Origin: DASXVU01 sp963732855
Lineage (GTDB): Archaea > Thermoplasmatota > Thermoplasmata > Methanomassiliicoccales > UBA472
Direction of reading: 5' to 3'
Assembly (NCBI GenBank): GCA_963732855.1
Contig: CAVTBB010000002.1
Coordinates: 558,001-622,000 of the forward strand
Length of the DNA stretch: 64,000 nt
Part shown: positions 54,534 through 63,350 of the stretch, in pieces
How positions within the stretch are numbered: position 1 is the first letter of the stretch
Layout of the letters: each line of letters opens with the position of its first letter
Translations under genes and position numbers: made by a program
Notes under the pieces: model-generated
Databases searched by the model: none
What the model saw: the letters and a program-made list of their open reading frames with translations, nothing else
Told to the model about the DNA's origin: nothing

Positions 54534-55424
54534 TTAGGCCTTCATCATCCTGAGGAAGTTGCCGGACAATAATCTCTCCTTCGCCTCGTCCGTTCCCCAC
54601 TTTCTCTCCTGAACGAACTCGACCCAGTTGGACTGGCAGTAGGCCAGGTCGAACAGGGGCCAGTCCGAACCGAAGAAAACCCGACCCGGCATCCTCTCCG
54701 ACGCTTCCTTGAGCCGGGCCTCAGCCATCTCCGGCTGCGATGGCAGCCATCCCTGTAGGGCCGAACAGTCCGCGTACACGTTCTCCTTCTCGGCCGCCAG
54801 TTGATAGAGCTCTTCCCGGTACTTACCACCCAGATGGGCGATGACCAGCTTCATGTTCTCGCGTTTGGTCACCACGTCATGGAACAGTTCCGGTCGGGAT
54901 AGATCATCGTTCAAGGGCCCCCAGCTCGCGCCGGCATGGGTCACTAGTACAAGGCCCAGATCATCAATCAGGTCAAAGAACGGCATCATTTTTGGATCAT
55001 TAGGGCTCCAGCCAGTGGAGGGATAGACCTTGACCCCTTTGGCATCGAATCCCTTGACGTACTTGTTCACCAGACGCAACGCTTCCGGACCCCTCTGGGG
55101 GTCCACACCGACGAAGGGGATGAGGCGGTCTCCGAAAGGACCGCAATACTCGAACACCCAATCGTTGTATTGCTCGATGCCTTCCCGCACAGGTCCGACC
55201 AGTCCAAAGTCCAAGGGCAGGATCACTGATTTGTCGATCTTTGCCAAGTCCATCGTTCTTACCGGTTCTCCTGGCTCCGTTTCCGATGTCAGCCAATCCT
55301 TTTCCCCCGGTTTGCCCCCGAAGAACATCTGGTCAAGGAGGATGAGCGGTTCCAGGTACGCTTCCAGCATGACATCTGGAAGCATGCTCCGTTTCCAGAT
55401 GTGAACGTGGGTATCGATTATCAT
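54534..55424 (-). CDS. Amidohydrolase-2 family metal-dependent hydrolase
   Basis: 296 residues. The TIM-barrel amidohydrolase pattern is clear: MIIDTHVHIWKR (HxH), KGVKVYPSTGWSPNDPKMMP, LGLVLVTHAGASWGPL, MKLVIAHLGGKYREELYQL and VFFGSDWPLFDLAYCQSNW (catalytic Asp). Members hydrolyse or decarboxylate cyclic and aromatic acids; the substrate here is unknown. The ATG overlaps the acsV stop codon (55421-55424), so the two are translationally coupled, an unexpected link to corrinoid reactivation. Confidence 0.88.
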   Translation of the reverse strand: MIIDTHVHIWKRSMLPDVMLEAYLEPLILLDQMFFGGKPGEKDWLTSETEPGEPVRTMDLAKIDKSVILPLDFGLVGPVREGIEQYNDWVFEYCGPFGDRLIPFVGVDPQRGPEALRLVNKYVKGFDAKGVKVYPSTGWSPNDPKMMPFFDLIDDLGLVLVTHAGASWGPLNDDLSRPELFHDVVTKRENMKLVIAHLGGKYREELYQLAAEKENVYADCSALQGWLPSQPEMAEARLKEASERMPGRVFFGSDWPLFDLAYCQSNWVEFVQERKWGTDEAKERLLSGNFLRMMKA

Positions 55425-57370
55425 TCTTTGTGCCCCCTGTCATGGTTTGTCCCCAACGAAGGAAATTGAGATAGGTCGGTGTGAGGCAGGAACGACGCCG
55501 ACGTGAACCGATCAAAGAAGGACGCGTTGGTGGTCAGTTCCAGATAGGTCATTGATTTGTGCACATCAAGCGCCTCGTCACGCTTCTTCTGCGATAACAG
55601 TGCTTGCCTGGCACCTCCGAGCGAAGCGTTCCCGATGAAACTGAACCTTTCTTTCGGGATGTCTGGCAATAGGCCGATGGTGATGGCATTGTCCACGTCG
55701 ATGTAGTTACCGAAACCTCCTGCGACATACACCCGGTCCAGGTCTCCGAAGGTCATATCCACGCTCTTCAGGAGGACCTCGCACGCCGCGTAGACCGCCG
55801 CCTTGGTACGGATGATGTTGGCAAGATCGTCATCGGTGATCACGATGTCCCTCTTTGGTATGGCCTTACCCTTGTAGTTGTTCATAGTTGGGGGGATCTT
55901 CAGCTTGGGCTGGCCGGTCTCGTCCGCCCAGGCGATCACGTACTCGCGGCCGTTCTCGGTCATCCTTACGCGGTCGCTCTTAACATCCTGGATCTTTCCC
56001 TTCTTATCCAGGATCCCGGTCTGGAACATGCAAGCTATCAGATCGATAAGACCCGACCCGCAGACGCCGGTCGGCTTCTGGCTGGAAATGGTGGAATAAA
56101 TGACCTTGTAGGAATCGTCGATCGATATCCTCTCGATCGCCCCCGGCATCGCCCTCATTCCGCAGGCCACTTCGCCCCCTTCGAAGGCTGGCCCGGCAGA
56201 ACAGGAGCACGAAGCCATCCAATCCTTTCCGCCCAGCACGATCTCTCCATTCGTGCCCACATCGATCAGGAGCGAAGTGCCTTCATGGTCCCTCATGCCG
56301 CTTGAGATGACGTCCGCCACGATGTCCCCCCCCACATAGCTCGCCCGACCCGGGACGCAGTAGATCGGCGCCTCCGGATGTATCTCGATGCCGAGCTCCC
56401 TAGCCTTGACCGAGGGCGGGATGTTCGTGACCGAGATGTAAGGGGCGTACCGGATGGTCTTAGGGTGTATTCCCAGGAACAGGTGGATCATCGTCGTGTT
56501 GCCGCTGACGGCCATGGCGGTGATCTCCTCTTTGCACACCCGGGTGACGGCTGCCTTGCACTTGTCCGACATGTTGCATACCTGGGCTAGAAGATTGTTG
56601 ATAGTATCTATGACGAGCAGATGGAGGCGGTCGAGCCCTCCGTCCTCGGCGAAAGCGATTCGCGCCAGGATGTCCTCGCCGCACATGATCTGTTTGTTAT
56701 AGGCAGACGCCTGGGTGACCACATTGCCGGTTGAAAGATCCACCAGCGACAGGACCACTGTGGTCGTGCCTATGTCCAGAGCAATGCCGAAGTTTCGCGA
56801 TGTGGTGTCCCATTCGTTCACCTCGATCACTGAGGGGTTGGCGGCGGAGCGGTCCAGCACGGGTGTGACCCTCCATGAGGTCCGTCTGAGCGTGCCTGGC
56901 AGCTCCCGCAACACGCTCAGCGGGAATGAAAGATTCCCAGCCTCCAGCTTTAGTGCGCATTCGAGGCGTTCCCTGTCTCCCACACTGTTGTCCAGCGAAG
57001 GATGTGTAAGCTCGACGAATACCGCCGATGAGAGGGGCGATATCTCCGACACCTTGGAACCGAAATAGGTCTCCAGGATCTGCATCTCATTCAACCGGCT
57101 CTCCTCCGGAACATAGGCGATGGTATCGCCCAGCACCTTCGTCACACAGGCTAGGCGGTATCCCATGGCCCAATCCTCGGGTATGATAAGGTCGGTCTGC
57201 TTTGAGCCGAAAATACCGCTGACGATCATCCGACAGCGTCCGCAGGTGCCTTTGCCGCCACAGGCGCTGTTGACCTCTACGCCAGCAAGGAACGCGGCCT
57301 CCAGGAGGGTTGAGCCTGGTTCGACCTCGACAGTGATACCCTTCGGATAGAATCTGACGGAAACGCTCAT
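55421..57370 (-). CDS. acsV: Reductive activator of the corrinoid iron-sulfur protein (RACo)
   Basis: 649 residues. The N-terminal [2Fe-2S] ferredoxin domain has C37, C43, C46 and C75 (NSACGGKGTCGRCRM; YRLACVTKV). A linker leads to the ASKHA-type ATPase with GIALDIGTTTVVLSLVDLS, MAVSGNTTMIHLFLG, LLIDVGTNGEIVLGG and VYVAGGFGNYIDVDNAITIG. RACo uses ATP and low-potential electrons to re-reduce Co(II) to Co(I) in AcsCD after accidental oxidation. Its presence confirms that the corrinoid protein system is of the bacterial acetogen type. Confidence 0.92.
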   Translation of the reverse strand: MSVSVRFYPKGITVEVEPGSTLLEAAFLAGVEVNSACGGKGTCGRCRMIVSGIFGSKQTDLIIPEDWAMGYRLACVTKVLGDTIAYVPEESRLNEMQILETYFGSKVSEISPLSSAVFVELTHPSLDNSVGDRERLECALKLEAGNLSFPLSVLRELPGTLRRTSWRVTPVLDRSAANPSVIEVNEWDTTSRNFGIALDIGTTTVVLSLVDLSTGNVVTQASAYNKQIMCGEDILARIAFAEDGGLDRLHLLVIDTINNLLAQVCNMSDKCKAAVTRVCKEEITAMAVSGNTTMIHLFLGIHPKTIRYAPYISVTNIPPSVKARELGIEIHPEAPIYCVPGRASYVGGDIVADVISSGMRDHEGTSLLIDVGTNGEIVLGGKDWMASCSCSAGPAFEGGEVACGMRAMPGAIERISIDDSYKVIYSTISSQKPTGVCGSGLIDLIACMFQTGILDKKGKIQDVKSDRVRMTENGREYVIAWADETGQPKLKIPPTMNNYKGKAIPKRDIVITDDDLANIIRTKAAVYAACEVLLKSVDMTFGDLDRVYVAGGFGNYIDVDNAITIGLLPDIPKERFSFIGNASLGGARQALLSQKKRDEALDVHKSMTYLELTTNASFFDRFTSASFLPHTDLSQFPSLGTNHDRGHKE

Positions 57371-57419
57371 CGCTATTCGAATCCGTTACCTGTTATATAA
57401 TCCCCGGCAATAGATCCAC

Positions 57420-58052
57420 TCAACCTTCTGGATTGTAGAATGTCCCCTGGGATGGAGAACACTCCTTCATTCTCTTGGTCCGGAACTCGCTTCCGGTCCG
57501 ATACGCTTCACCCAGGTTCATCCCGATGGCGTAGTACGAATGATCGGACGGCGAATACCAGAATGGCAGTATCTTAGAGACATCCGGTATCCCTTCCTCG
57601 TCCAGGCAATCCTCGTCGACCTTTACGTCCTTGATCTCGCCGACGAACTGGGTATGCGATCCTAGGTCTGTGACGTGGGTCACGCGGCATTCCAGGACCA
57701 GCGGGAATTCGCCTACATAAGGTGCGTCCACGGTCTTGCTGGATACGGGCTTGAGCCCAGAGTTCTCGAACTTGTCCTCGTTCTTGCCCGAGACGATTCC
57801 GAAATAGTCGGACTCCTTGACGAACTTCTCCGATGGAATGCTTATCGTGAAAGCCTTCCGGTCCATGAGATTGTCATACGTGTAACGGACCTTCCTCACA
57901 GATATGGACACGCTCGGAGGCTCGGACGAGCATATGCCGCCCCATGCCAATGCCATAGCGTTCGGCTTGTCATTCCTGTCGTACGTGCCGATTATAAAGA
58001 CCGGAGTAGGATATACCAGGGTTGTGGGGCCAATTGATTTCTTCATGGGCAT
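57420..58052 (-). CDS. Flavin-reductase-like FMN-binding protein
   Basis: 210 residues (MPMKKSIGPTTLVYPTPVFI; ATG 58046 is an alternative start). It is a split-barrel flavoprotein of the flavin reductase/DIM6 family: PTPVFIIGTYDRNDKPNAMA, WGGICSSEPPSVSISVRKVR, FTISIPSEKFVKESDYFGIV and PLVLECRVTHVTDLGSHTQF. Archaeal members often reduce flavins or act as flavoredoxins. It lies just upstream of acsV on the same strand, 49 nt apart, and might supply electrons to it (inference). Confidence 0.88.
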   Translation of the reverse strand: MPMKKSIGPTTLVYPTPVFIIGTYDRNDKPNAMALAWGGICSSEPPSVSISVRKVRYTYDNLMDRKAFTISIPSEKFVKESDYFGIVSGKNEDKFENSGLKPVSSKTVDAPYVGEFPLVLECRVTHVTDLGSHTQFVGEIKDVKVDEDCLDEEGIPDVSKILPFWYSPSDHSYYAIGMNLGEAYRTGSEFRTKRMKECSPSQGTFYNPEG

Positions 58053-58188
58053 TCACCAATGTTACGACGTACCTTCAGGTGTAATTACTTTTCACTGCCA
58101 TTAAACGATAATTTGGCGGAAAGGAAGAAACGCAAAGGTCCTGACAACAATTGAACAGATTATGAACCCCGTTCCCGATCTCCAGCAA

Positions 58189-58593
58189 TCAAGGAGCACG
58201 AGTGCGCTTCACCCTGATGGTCACTTTTGCCTTGGGAGTGCCGCGGGGTAACACAGCAACCATCTGGACATCCTCAAGTTCATCAGTTTTGTATTCCTGG
58301 ACCCATTTTTTGGCTTGCTCGTGGAGGACGACCATTCCCTCGTCCTTCCAGTCATCCGCATCAAAGCCTATCGATCTTTCAGGGAAAGGGAATGACCGAC
58401 GGACACTGTCGTTCAATTTCCTGCGGTTGGTGACGGTCCTGATGGACAGGTCCACGGGAACATCGGATTCGAATATTGCCATGATCCTGACCCCTTCCGA
58501 AACGTCTTCGATGATGATCATTGCCTCGTTATCGCTCTGGTCTAGGTCTTTGGTCAATTCCCTGGCATTGAAATATTCCGTCACATTTTCCAT
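58189..58593 (-). CDS. Protein of unknown function
   Basis: 134 residues from ATG 58591-58593 (MENVTEYFNARELTKDLDQS). It is acidic in the first half (NEAMIIIEDVSEGVRIMAIF) and ends in a basic strand (KAKVTIRVKRTRAP). No cysteine cluster or membrane segment is present. The family is not recognised. A regular length, clean frame and strong start make it a real gene. Confidence 0.55.
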   Translation of the reverse strand: MENVTEYFNARELTKDLDQSDNEAMIIIEDVSEGVRIMAIFESDVPVDLSIRTVTNRRKLNDSVRRSFPFPERSIGFDADDWKDEGMVVLHEQAKKWVQEYKTDELEDVQMVAVLPRGTPKAKVTIRVKRTRAP

Positions 58594-58746
58594 GGCCTTT
58601 CCCCATTTTCAATGGATTTGCTCTATAAAAATACTTTATTAGAAGAATGTCAACCGTCGATATTACTGTCAAAGTTCGGGATCCCTGTCTTGAGCGCTGT
58701 CCGAAATGATGAGTATGAAATAGAAGGAATTGTCATCAGGAAAACA

Positions 58747-59751
58747 ATGGCAGAGGAGCAGGAGCATGACCATGAGGGAGAGCAAGCTCATGGACATGAT
58801 CATGTCCATGCCCATTTCGAGCCAGGAAAGAGCCTCTCGAAACCGTTACTGATAGTCCTGATCATAACTGCCACATTTGCGCTGGTGGAACTGATCGGCG
58901 GCCTCATCTCCAACTCGCTGGCGTTGTTGTCCGATGCGGGCCACATGTTCACCGACATTCTCGCTTTAACGCTCAGCCTGGCCGCTGCGATAATTTCTCA
59001 AAGGGAGGCTACCGCAAAGCAGACATTCGGTTACCTCCGTGTTGAGATCCTAGTTGCCCTGGCGAACGGAGTAGCCCTTATCGTCGTTTCGGTGTTCATT
59101 ATGTACGAGGCCGTCCTACGGCTTCAAAGCCCGCCCGAGATCAACTCACAACTTATGCTGGTGGTAGCTATAGCTGGCCTGGCAGCCAATGTGTCTGGCG
59201 TGCTTGTATTGCGGGAAAGATCTAAGGAGAACCTCAATGTCAGGGGGGCGTTCCTGCATATGATGGGGGATATGTTGTCCTCCGTCGGGGTCATCGTCGC
59301 GGCATTGCTCATCTATATGTTCAATTGGGCTATCGCAGACCCAATAATCAGCATCGCAATCTCGCTGATCATTCTCTATGGGGCGGCAAGGCTTTCCCTG
59401 CAGTCCGCCTACATTCTGCTTGAATTCACCCCTTCACACATCGACCTGGCCGAGGTTCGTACCACACTCTTGAGGGTTCCCGGTGTGGAAGATGTCCACG
59501 ACATCCACGCCTGGACCATCTCATCCGGAATCTATGCTTTGAGCGCACACCTGAAGGTCAGTGACCAGCCGGTCTCGGCCTGCTCCTGCATCGTGAAGGC
59601 ATGTGAAAATATCCTGGAGACCAAGTACCAGATCAAACACTCGACGCTGCAACTGGAATATGCAGAGTGTGACATGGAGGTCTGTTACTTCAAGGGGTTC
59701 ATGAAAAAAGGGAATGAAGAAAAGGTACCAGAAAATAAATTAGATGAATGA
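58747..59751 (+). CDS. Cation diffusion facilitator (zinc/divalent metal exporter)
   Basis: 334 residues from ATG 58747 (MAEEQEHDHEGEQAHGHDHV). The histidine-rich N-terminus binds metal. Six membrane helices follow, with the conserved SLALLSDAGHMFTDILALTL in helix 2 and FLHMMGDMLSSVGVIVAALL in helix 5 (HxxxD metal sites). A C-terminal cytoplasmic domain has VPGVEDVHDIHAWTISSG. Zinc, cobalt or nickel could be the substrate; in a nickel- and cobalt-dependent organism the last two are worth considering. A longer frame upstream was rejected. Confidence 0.92.
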   Translation: MAEEQEHDHEGEQAHGHDHVHAHFEPGKSLSKPLLIVLIITATFALVELIGGLISNSLALLSDAGHMFTDILALTLSLAAAIISQREATAKQTFGYLRVEILVALANGVALIVVSVFIMYEAVLRLQSPPEINSQLMLVVAIAGLAANVSGVLVLRERSKENLNVRGAFLHMMGDMLSSVGVIVAALLIYMFNWAIADPIISIAISLIILYGAARLSLQSAYILLEFTPSHIDLAEVRTTLLRVPGVEDVHDIHAWTISSGIYALSAHLKVSDQPVSACSCIVKACENILETKYQIKHSTLQLEYAECDMEVCYFKGFMKKGNEEKVPENKLDE

Positions 59752-60209
59752 ATCACAATGATCGCGCCAATCATCCTTCTTGAAACGGTCATGACTTTTT
59801 ATTGCAGACATCCCCTTAATGCTGTCCATAGCGTACAACCGAATCTTGTACACCTCAATGCATAAAGATGGTCAGCATAGAGCACGATTTCATATTTACG
59901 TGGGTCAGAGACCTAGGAAAAGCTACACGTTACCTTATCAGGCATCTGATCTCTGGCCCACGGAGATTCTGAGGTTCTTGGCACTTTAACCGAGGAAGCA
60001 AGGAGAGTATCGCGCGACCGATACTCCAGCATGTCGGGGGACACGCATTCCCACGGTAAGGTGAGCCGACCCCATTGTCTCTTGATACAATATCAGCATG
60101 CTAGCGTTTGTATGTGTCTGCCATGCCGCAACGTACTTCGAGGTTCTATCCGCTGGATGAGCGCCACTAGAGTCACAATATGGCACTACCAGTAGAGGAT
60201 TTGCCTCGA
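59752..60209. other. Intergenic region with strong hairpins
   Basis: About 460 nt between the CDF gene and purH, without a convincing gene. The stretch 59900-60180 is less AT-rich than typical gaps here and contains a hairpin at 60005-60026. A small structured RNA or decayed gene are both possible. Confidence 0.35.
60005..60026. other. Perfect 8-bp hairpin
   Basis: GAGTATCG-CGCGAC-CGATACTC. It is too far from the purH stop (60210) and lacks a T-run, so it is not an obvious terminator. Confidence 0.4.
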
Positions 60210-61763
60210 TCAGTGCCGGAAAACCCTCACGCCGGTGAACACCATGGCCATGTTATGCTCGTCTGCCGCCTTTATGACCTCTTCGTCCCTGATAGAGCCG
60301 CCCGGCTGTATGATCGCCGTAACCCCATTATTGGCGGCCTCATCGATGCCGTCCCTGAAGGGGAAGAACGCATCCGATGCCATGACCGCACCTTTGGCCT
60401 TGTCCCCGGCCTTATGGCAGGCGATCATGGAGCTATCGACACGGGACATCTGTCCGGCGCCGATCCCCACGACCCGCTCACCCTTGGCCAGAATGATCGC
60501 GTTCGACCAGACGTGCTTGACCACCTTCCATGCAAAAAGCATGGAGTCGATCTCTGCTTCCGTCGGTGCCCTCTTGGTCATGACCTTCAACGTTTCCGGC
60601 CCCACCTTGACATAGTCATTGGTCTGCACCAGGATGCCGCCCTTGACGCGCTTCATCTTGTTCTCTGGCTTCGCGTCTAGGCCGATCGGTCCGTTCGTCC
60701 TGAGCAGGCGGATGTTCTTTTTCTTCTGCAGCAGTTCTTGCGCTGCTGGCTCATAGCTAGGGGCGATGACGCAATCCACAAAGTGCGATGAAATCATCTC
60801 CGCTGTCTTGAGGTCAACACCACGGTTCAGGCCGATGACGCAGCCGAATGCCGCCAGCGGATCGACGTTGTAGGCGATTTCAAAGGCTTCCGAAATGCTG
60901 TCCGAGGATGCGATACCACAGGGATTGGTATGCTTGATCACGACCACCGTGGGTCGTTCGAACTCACGAAGCAGTTCTAGCGCCGACTCCAGGTCCAGGA
61001 TGTTATTGTAGGAAAGTTCCTTCCCGTGCAGCTTCTCACTTCCGGGCACGGACACTCCAGTACTGAACGGATCCACATAGAACGCCGCGGTCTGCTCCGG
61101 ATTCTCCCCATATCGAAGGTCCATGGACTTCTCGAAACCGATGTTGAGCGTGGAGGGAAACTTTTCCGAATGGAACACCCCGCCTAGGTACTGGGAGATC
61201 ATGGAATCGTAGGTCGCTGTCGTCCTGAAGGCTTCTAGCATTAGCGTTTTAAGGGTTCCCTCATCGAGTTGATTGCCATTCGCTTTCATCTCGGCCAGGA
61301 TACTGCCGTATCGGGATGGGTTGGTCACCACCGCCACTGACTCATAGTTTTTGGCCGCTGCCCGGATCATGCTCGGACCGCCGATATCGATGTTTTCGAT
61401 GATCTCATCCAGCGAAGTCCCCGGTTTGAGGGCGGTCTGTTTAAATGGATATAGGTTTACGACCACCATATCGATCTTGTCGATCCCCACCTTCTTGATC
61501 TGATCCATGTGTTCCGGCAGATCGCGCCGGGCCAAAAGACCGGCGAAGACCTTCGGGTGCAGAGTCTTGACACGGCCATCCAGCATCTCCGGGAATCCGG
61601 TGACGTCTGCGACCGATCGGGACTTGATCCCGTTCTTTTCAAGAAGGGACGCGGTGCCTCCCGTGCTGATGATTTCCACCCCGCGATCGACAAGTTCCTT
61701 GGAGAAATCGACTATGCCCTCTTTATCTGAAACACTGATGATGGCGCGCTCAACCTTGACCAT
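60210..61763 (-). CDS. purH: Bifunctional AICAR formyltransferase/IMP cyclohydrolase
   Basis: 517 residues from ATG 61761-61763. The N-terminal MGS-like IMP cyclohydrolase domain has RAIISVSDKEGIVDFSKEL and SVADVTGFPEMLDGRVKTLH. The AICARFT domain has DLRYGENPEQTAAFYVDP, KELSYNNILDLESALELL, VVIKHTNPCGIASSDSI and the C-terminal SDAFFPFRDGIDEAANNGVT. It uses 10-formyl-THF, so the organism must make tetrahydrofolate one-carbon units. Many archaea use PurP instead. It is a single gene. Confidence 0.96.
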   Translation of the reverse strand: MVKVERAIISVSDKEGIVDFSKELVDRGVEIISTGGTASLLEKNGIKSRSVADVTGFPEMLDGRVKTLHPKVFAGLLARRDLPEHMDQIKKVGIDKIDMVVVNLYPFKQTALKPGTSLDEIIENIDIGGPSMIRAAAKNYESVAVVTNPSRYGSILAEMKANGNQLDEGTLKTLMLEAFRTTATYDSMISQYLGGVFHSEKFPSTLNIGFEKSMDLRYGENPEQTAAFYVDPFSTGVSVPGSEKLHGKELSYNNILDLESALELLREFERPTVVVIKHTNPCGIASSDSISEAFEIAYNVDPLAAFGCVIGLNRGVDLKTAEMISSHFVDCVIAPSYEPAAQELLQKKKNIRLLRTNGPIGLDAKPENKMKRVKGGILVQTNDYVKVGPETLKVMTKRAPTEAEIDSMLFAWKVVKHVWSNAIILAKGERVVGIGAGQMSRVDSSMIACHKAGDKAKGAVMASDAFFPFRDGIDEAANNGVTAIIQPGGSIRDEEVIKAADEHNMAMVFTGVRVFRH

Positions 61764-61942
61764 TTAATTGACCTCGATTCGATACGAGGCATACTCAAGA
61801 ATTAGGGTATGCCACCTGTATATTGAATCCGACCTGATAAACCTAACTGGTAAGGGGATCAGACCGAGAACCGTGGCAAATTGAGTTATTAGCTCTTCGT
61901 GGCTTGAACAAAATCTCTTTCAGAATCGCATCACGACGAGGC

Positions 61943-62441
61943 ATGATGAACAAGGAATCCCTGGTCTATGACACCTGCGCACAGTTCGAAGTGGTCCTCG
62001 CGGTGCTGTTCCTGAGGGACAAGGGAACATGACGAGGTATGGACTGGAAATGAGGGACTTCATCTCCATGGAAGGATTCGGGTCACCTCCCATCACATAT
62101 TGGAAGATTTGCAGCCAGAGGACCTGACATGTTCATCGCCCCGGAGGGAAGCCATATGTCATCGCGGGGAACGCCATCCCCGGACGCAAATTGGGTGACC
62201 TGAATACCTAAGGCAAACTGCTGGCAGCGACATGTGGGGGTCAGTAGACCTAGCAGGGCCGGAGTCCTTTTGGCAAGCGGTTCGCGAACTCGGTCTGTGA
62301 GGAATGGAAGGGATCTTTCGAGAAGGGGACCTATGTCGATTAATACCGGGTCGAGTAAGGAAAATGATCACCGCCTGACCTAACGCCTTGGAGGAATTTG
62401 CCCTGACCTTGGGTCGGAGGATGAGGGGTCTTGAAGGATGA
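61943..62441 (+). pseudogene. DJ-1/PfpI family protein, decayed
   Basis: Pieces in shifting frames give a DJ-1/PfpI-like protein: ATG 61943 with VYDTCAQFEVVLAVLFLRDK, then MTRYGLEMRDFISMEGF, HHILEDLQPEDL, LLAATCGGP-like sequence, VCEEWKGSFEKGTYVD with a stop, KMITA with a stop, and PNALEEFALTLGRRM at the end. At least three stops and several frameshifts separate them. It fills the gap between purH and acsE. Confidence 0.7.
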
Positions 62442-62573
62442 TCAAGAGGAAGCCTCCACGGTGCGGTGATCGAGAGGTCATCGTGACTAATTGGGTCGGC
62501 ACAAACTTGGTGTGAACCAACAGAGGGAGGGCAATCCTTTTACCGCCTTCCGATATTCATCAATAGGTTGCAC

Positions 62574-63350
62574 ATGATCGTCATCAGCGAGCGTATCAAC
62601 GGACTTTTCACATCAGTCGGCAGAGCGATCGACGGTCGTGACGCCGAGTTCATCCAAGAGCATGCATTGAAACAAGTGGCCTGTGGCGCCAACATCCTGG
62701 ACATAAACGTTGGGCCAGGCCGAGAGGATGGACCTGCGGCTATGGATTGGCTGGTTAGGACTGTCCAGGATGTCACGGAGGTCCCTTTATGCATTGACAC
62801 CCCCGGCGCCAAGACCATGACGGCCGGTCTGAAGGCCTGCAAGAACAAGGTGGTCATGAACTCGACCACGGCCGAAAAGAAGCGGATGGACGCCTTCTTT
62901 CCGCTGGCCCGAGAGTACAACGCGGAGATCATCTGCCTGACAATGGATGAAAGGGGCATTCCAAACGATGCCGAATCCAGGGCGGAGATGGCCATGCTGA
63001 TGATGACCACCGCCATGGAGAATGAGATCATGCCGGAGAGGCTGTTCCTCGACCCGCTCATTCTGCCGACCAAGGCCGCCCAGGACCAGGGGGCAAAGGT
63101 GATCAAGGCCATCGAACTGTTCCATCAGTTGAACGACCCCTCTCCCAGGACGGTCGTGGGGCTGAGCAACATCTCCAACGGCGCGAAGGACCGGCCATTG
63201 GTGAACCGGACCTTCCTGGCGATGCTTATGGGGGCAGGACTCAGTGCCGCGATCCTGGACCCGGAAGACACCCAGCTGATGGAGGTCCTCAAGACAGCAC
63301 AGGTCCTGCGCAACGAGAAGCTGTATTGTGATGATTATCTGAGGGCATGA
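62574..63350 (+). CDS. acsE: 5-methyltetrahydrofolate:corrinoid iron-sulfur protein methyltransferase
   Basis: 258 residues from ATG 62574 (MIVISERINGLFTSVGRAID); a TTG two codons earlier was rejected. It is a pterin-binding TIM barrel of the AcsE/MetH type: ANILDINVGPGREDGPAAMD, VPLCIDTPGAKTMTAGLKAC, NKVVMNSTTAEKKRMDAFFP, FLDPLILPTKAAQDQGAKV and VVGLSNISNGAKDRPLVNRT (the conserved Asn of the catalytic site). It passes the methyl group of methyl-THF to AcsCD. The next gene overlaps its stop by four nt. Confidence 0.94.
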   Translation: MIVISERINGLFTSVGRAIDGRDAEFIQEHALKQVACGANILDINVGPGREDGPAAMDWLVRTVQDVTEVPLCIDTPGAKTMTAGLKACKNKVVMNSTTAEKKRMDAFFPLAREYNAEIICLTMDERGIPNDAESRAEMAMLMMTTAMENEIMPERLFLDPLILPTKAAQDQGAKVIKAIELFHQLNDPSPRTVVGLSNISNGAKDRPLVNRTFLAMLMGAGLSAAILDPEDTQLMEVLKTAQVLRNEKLYCDDYLRA

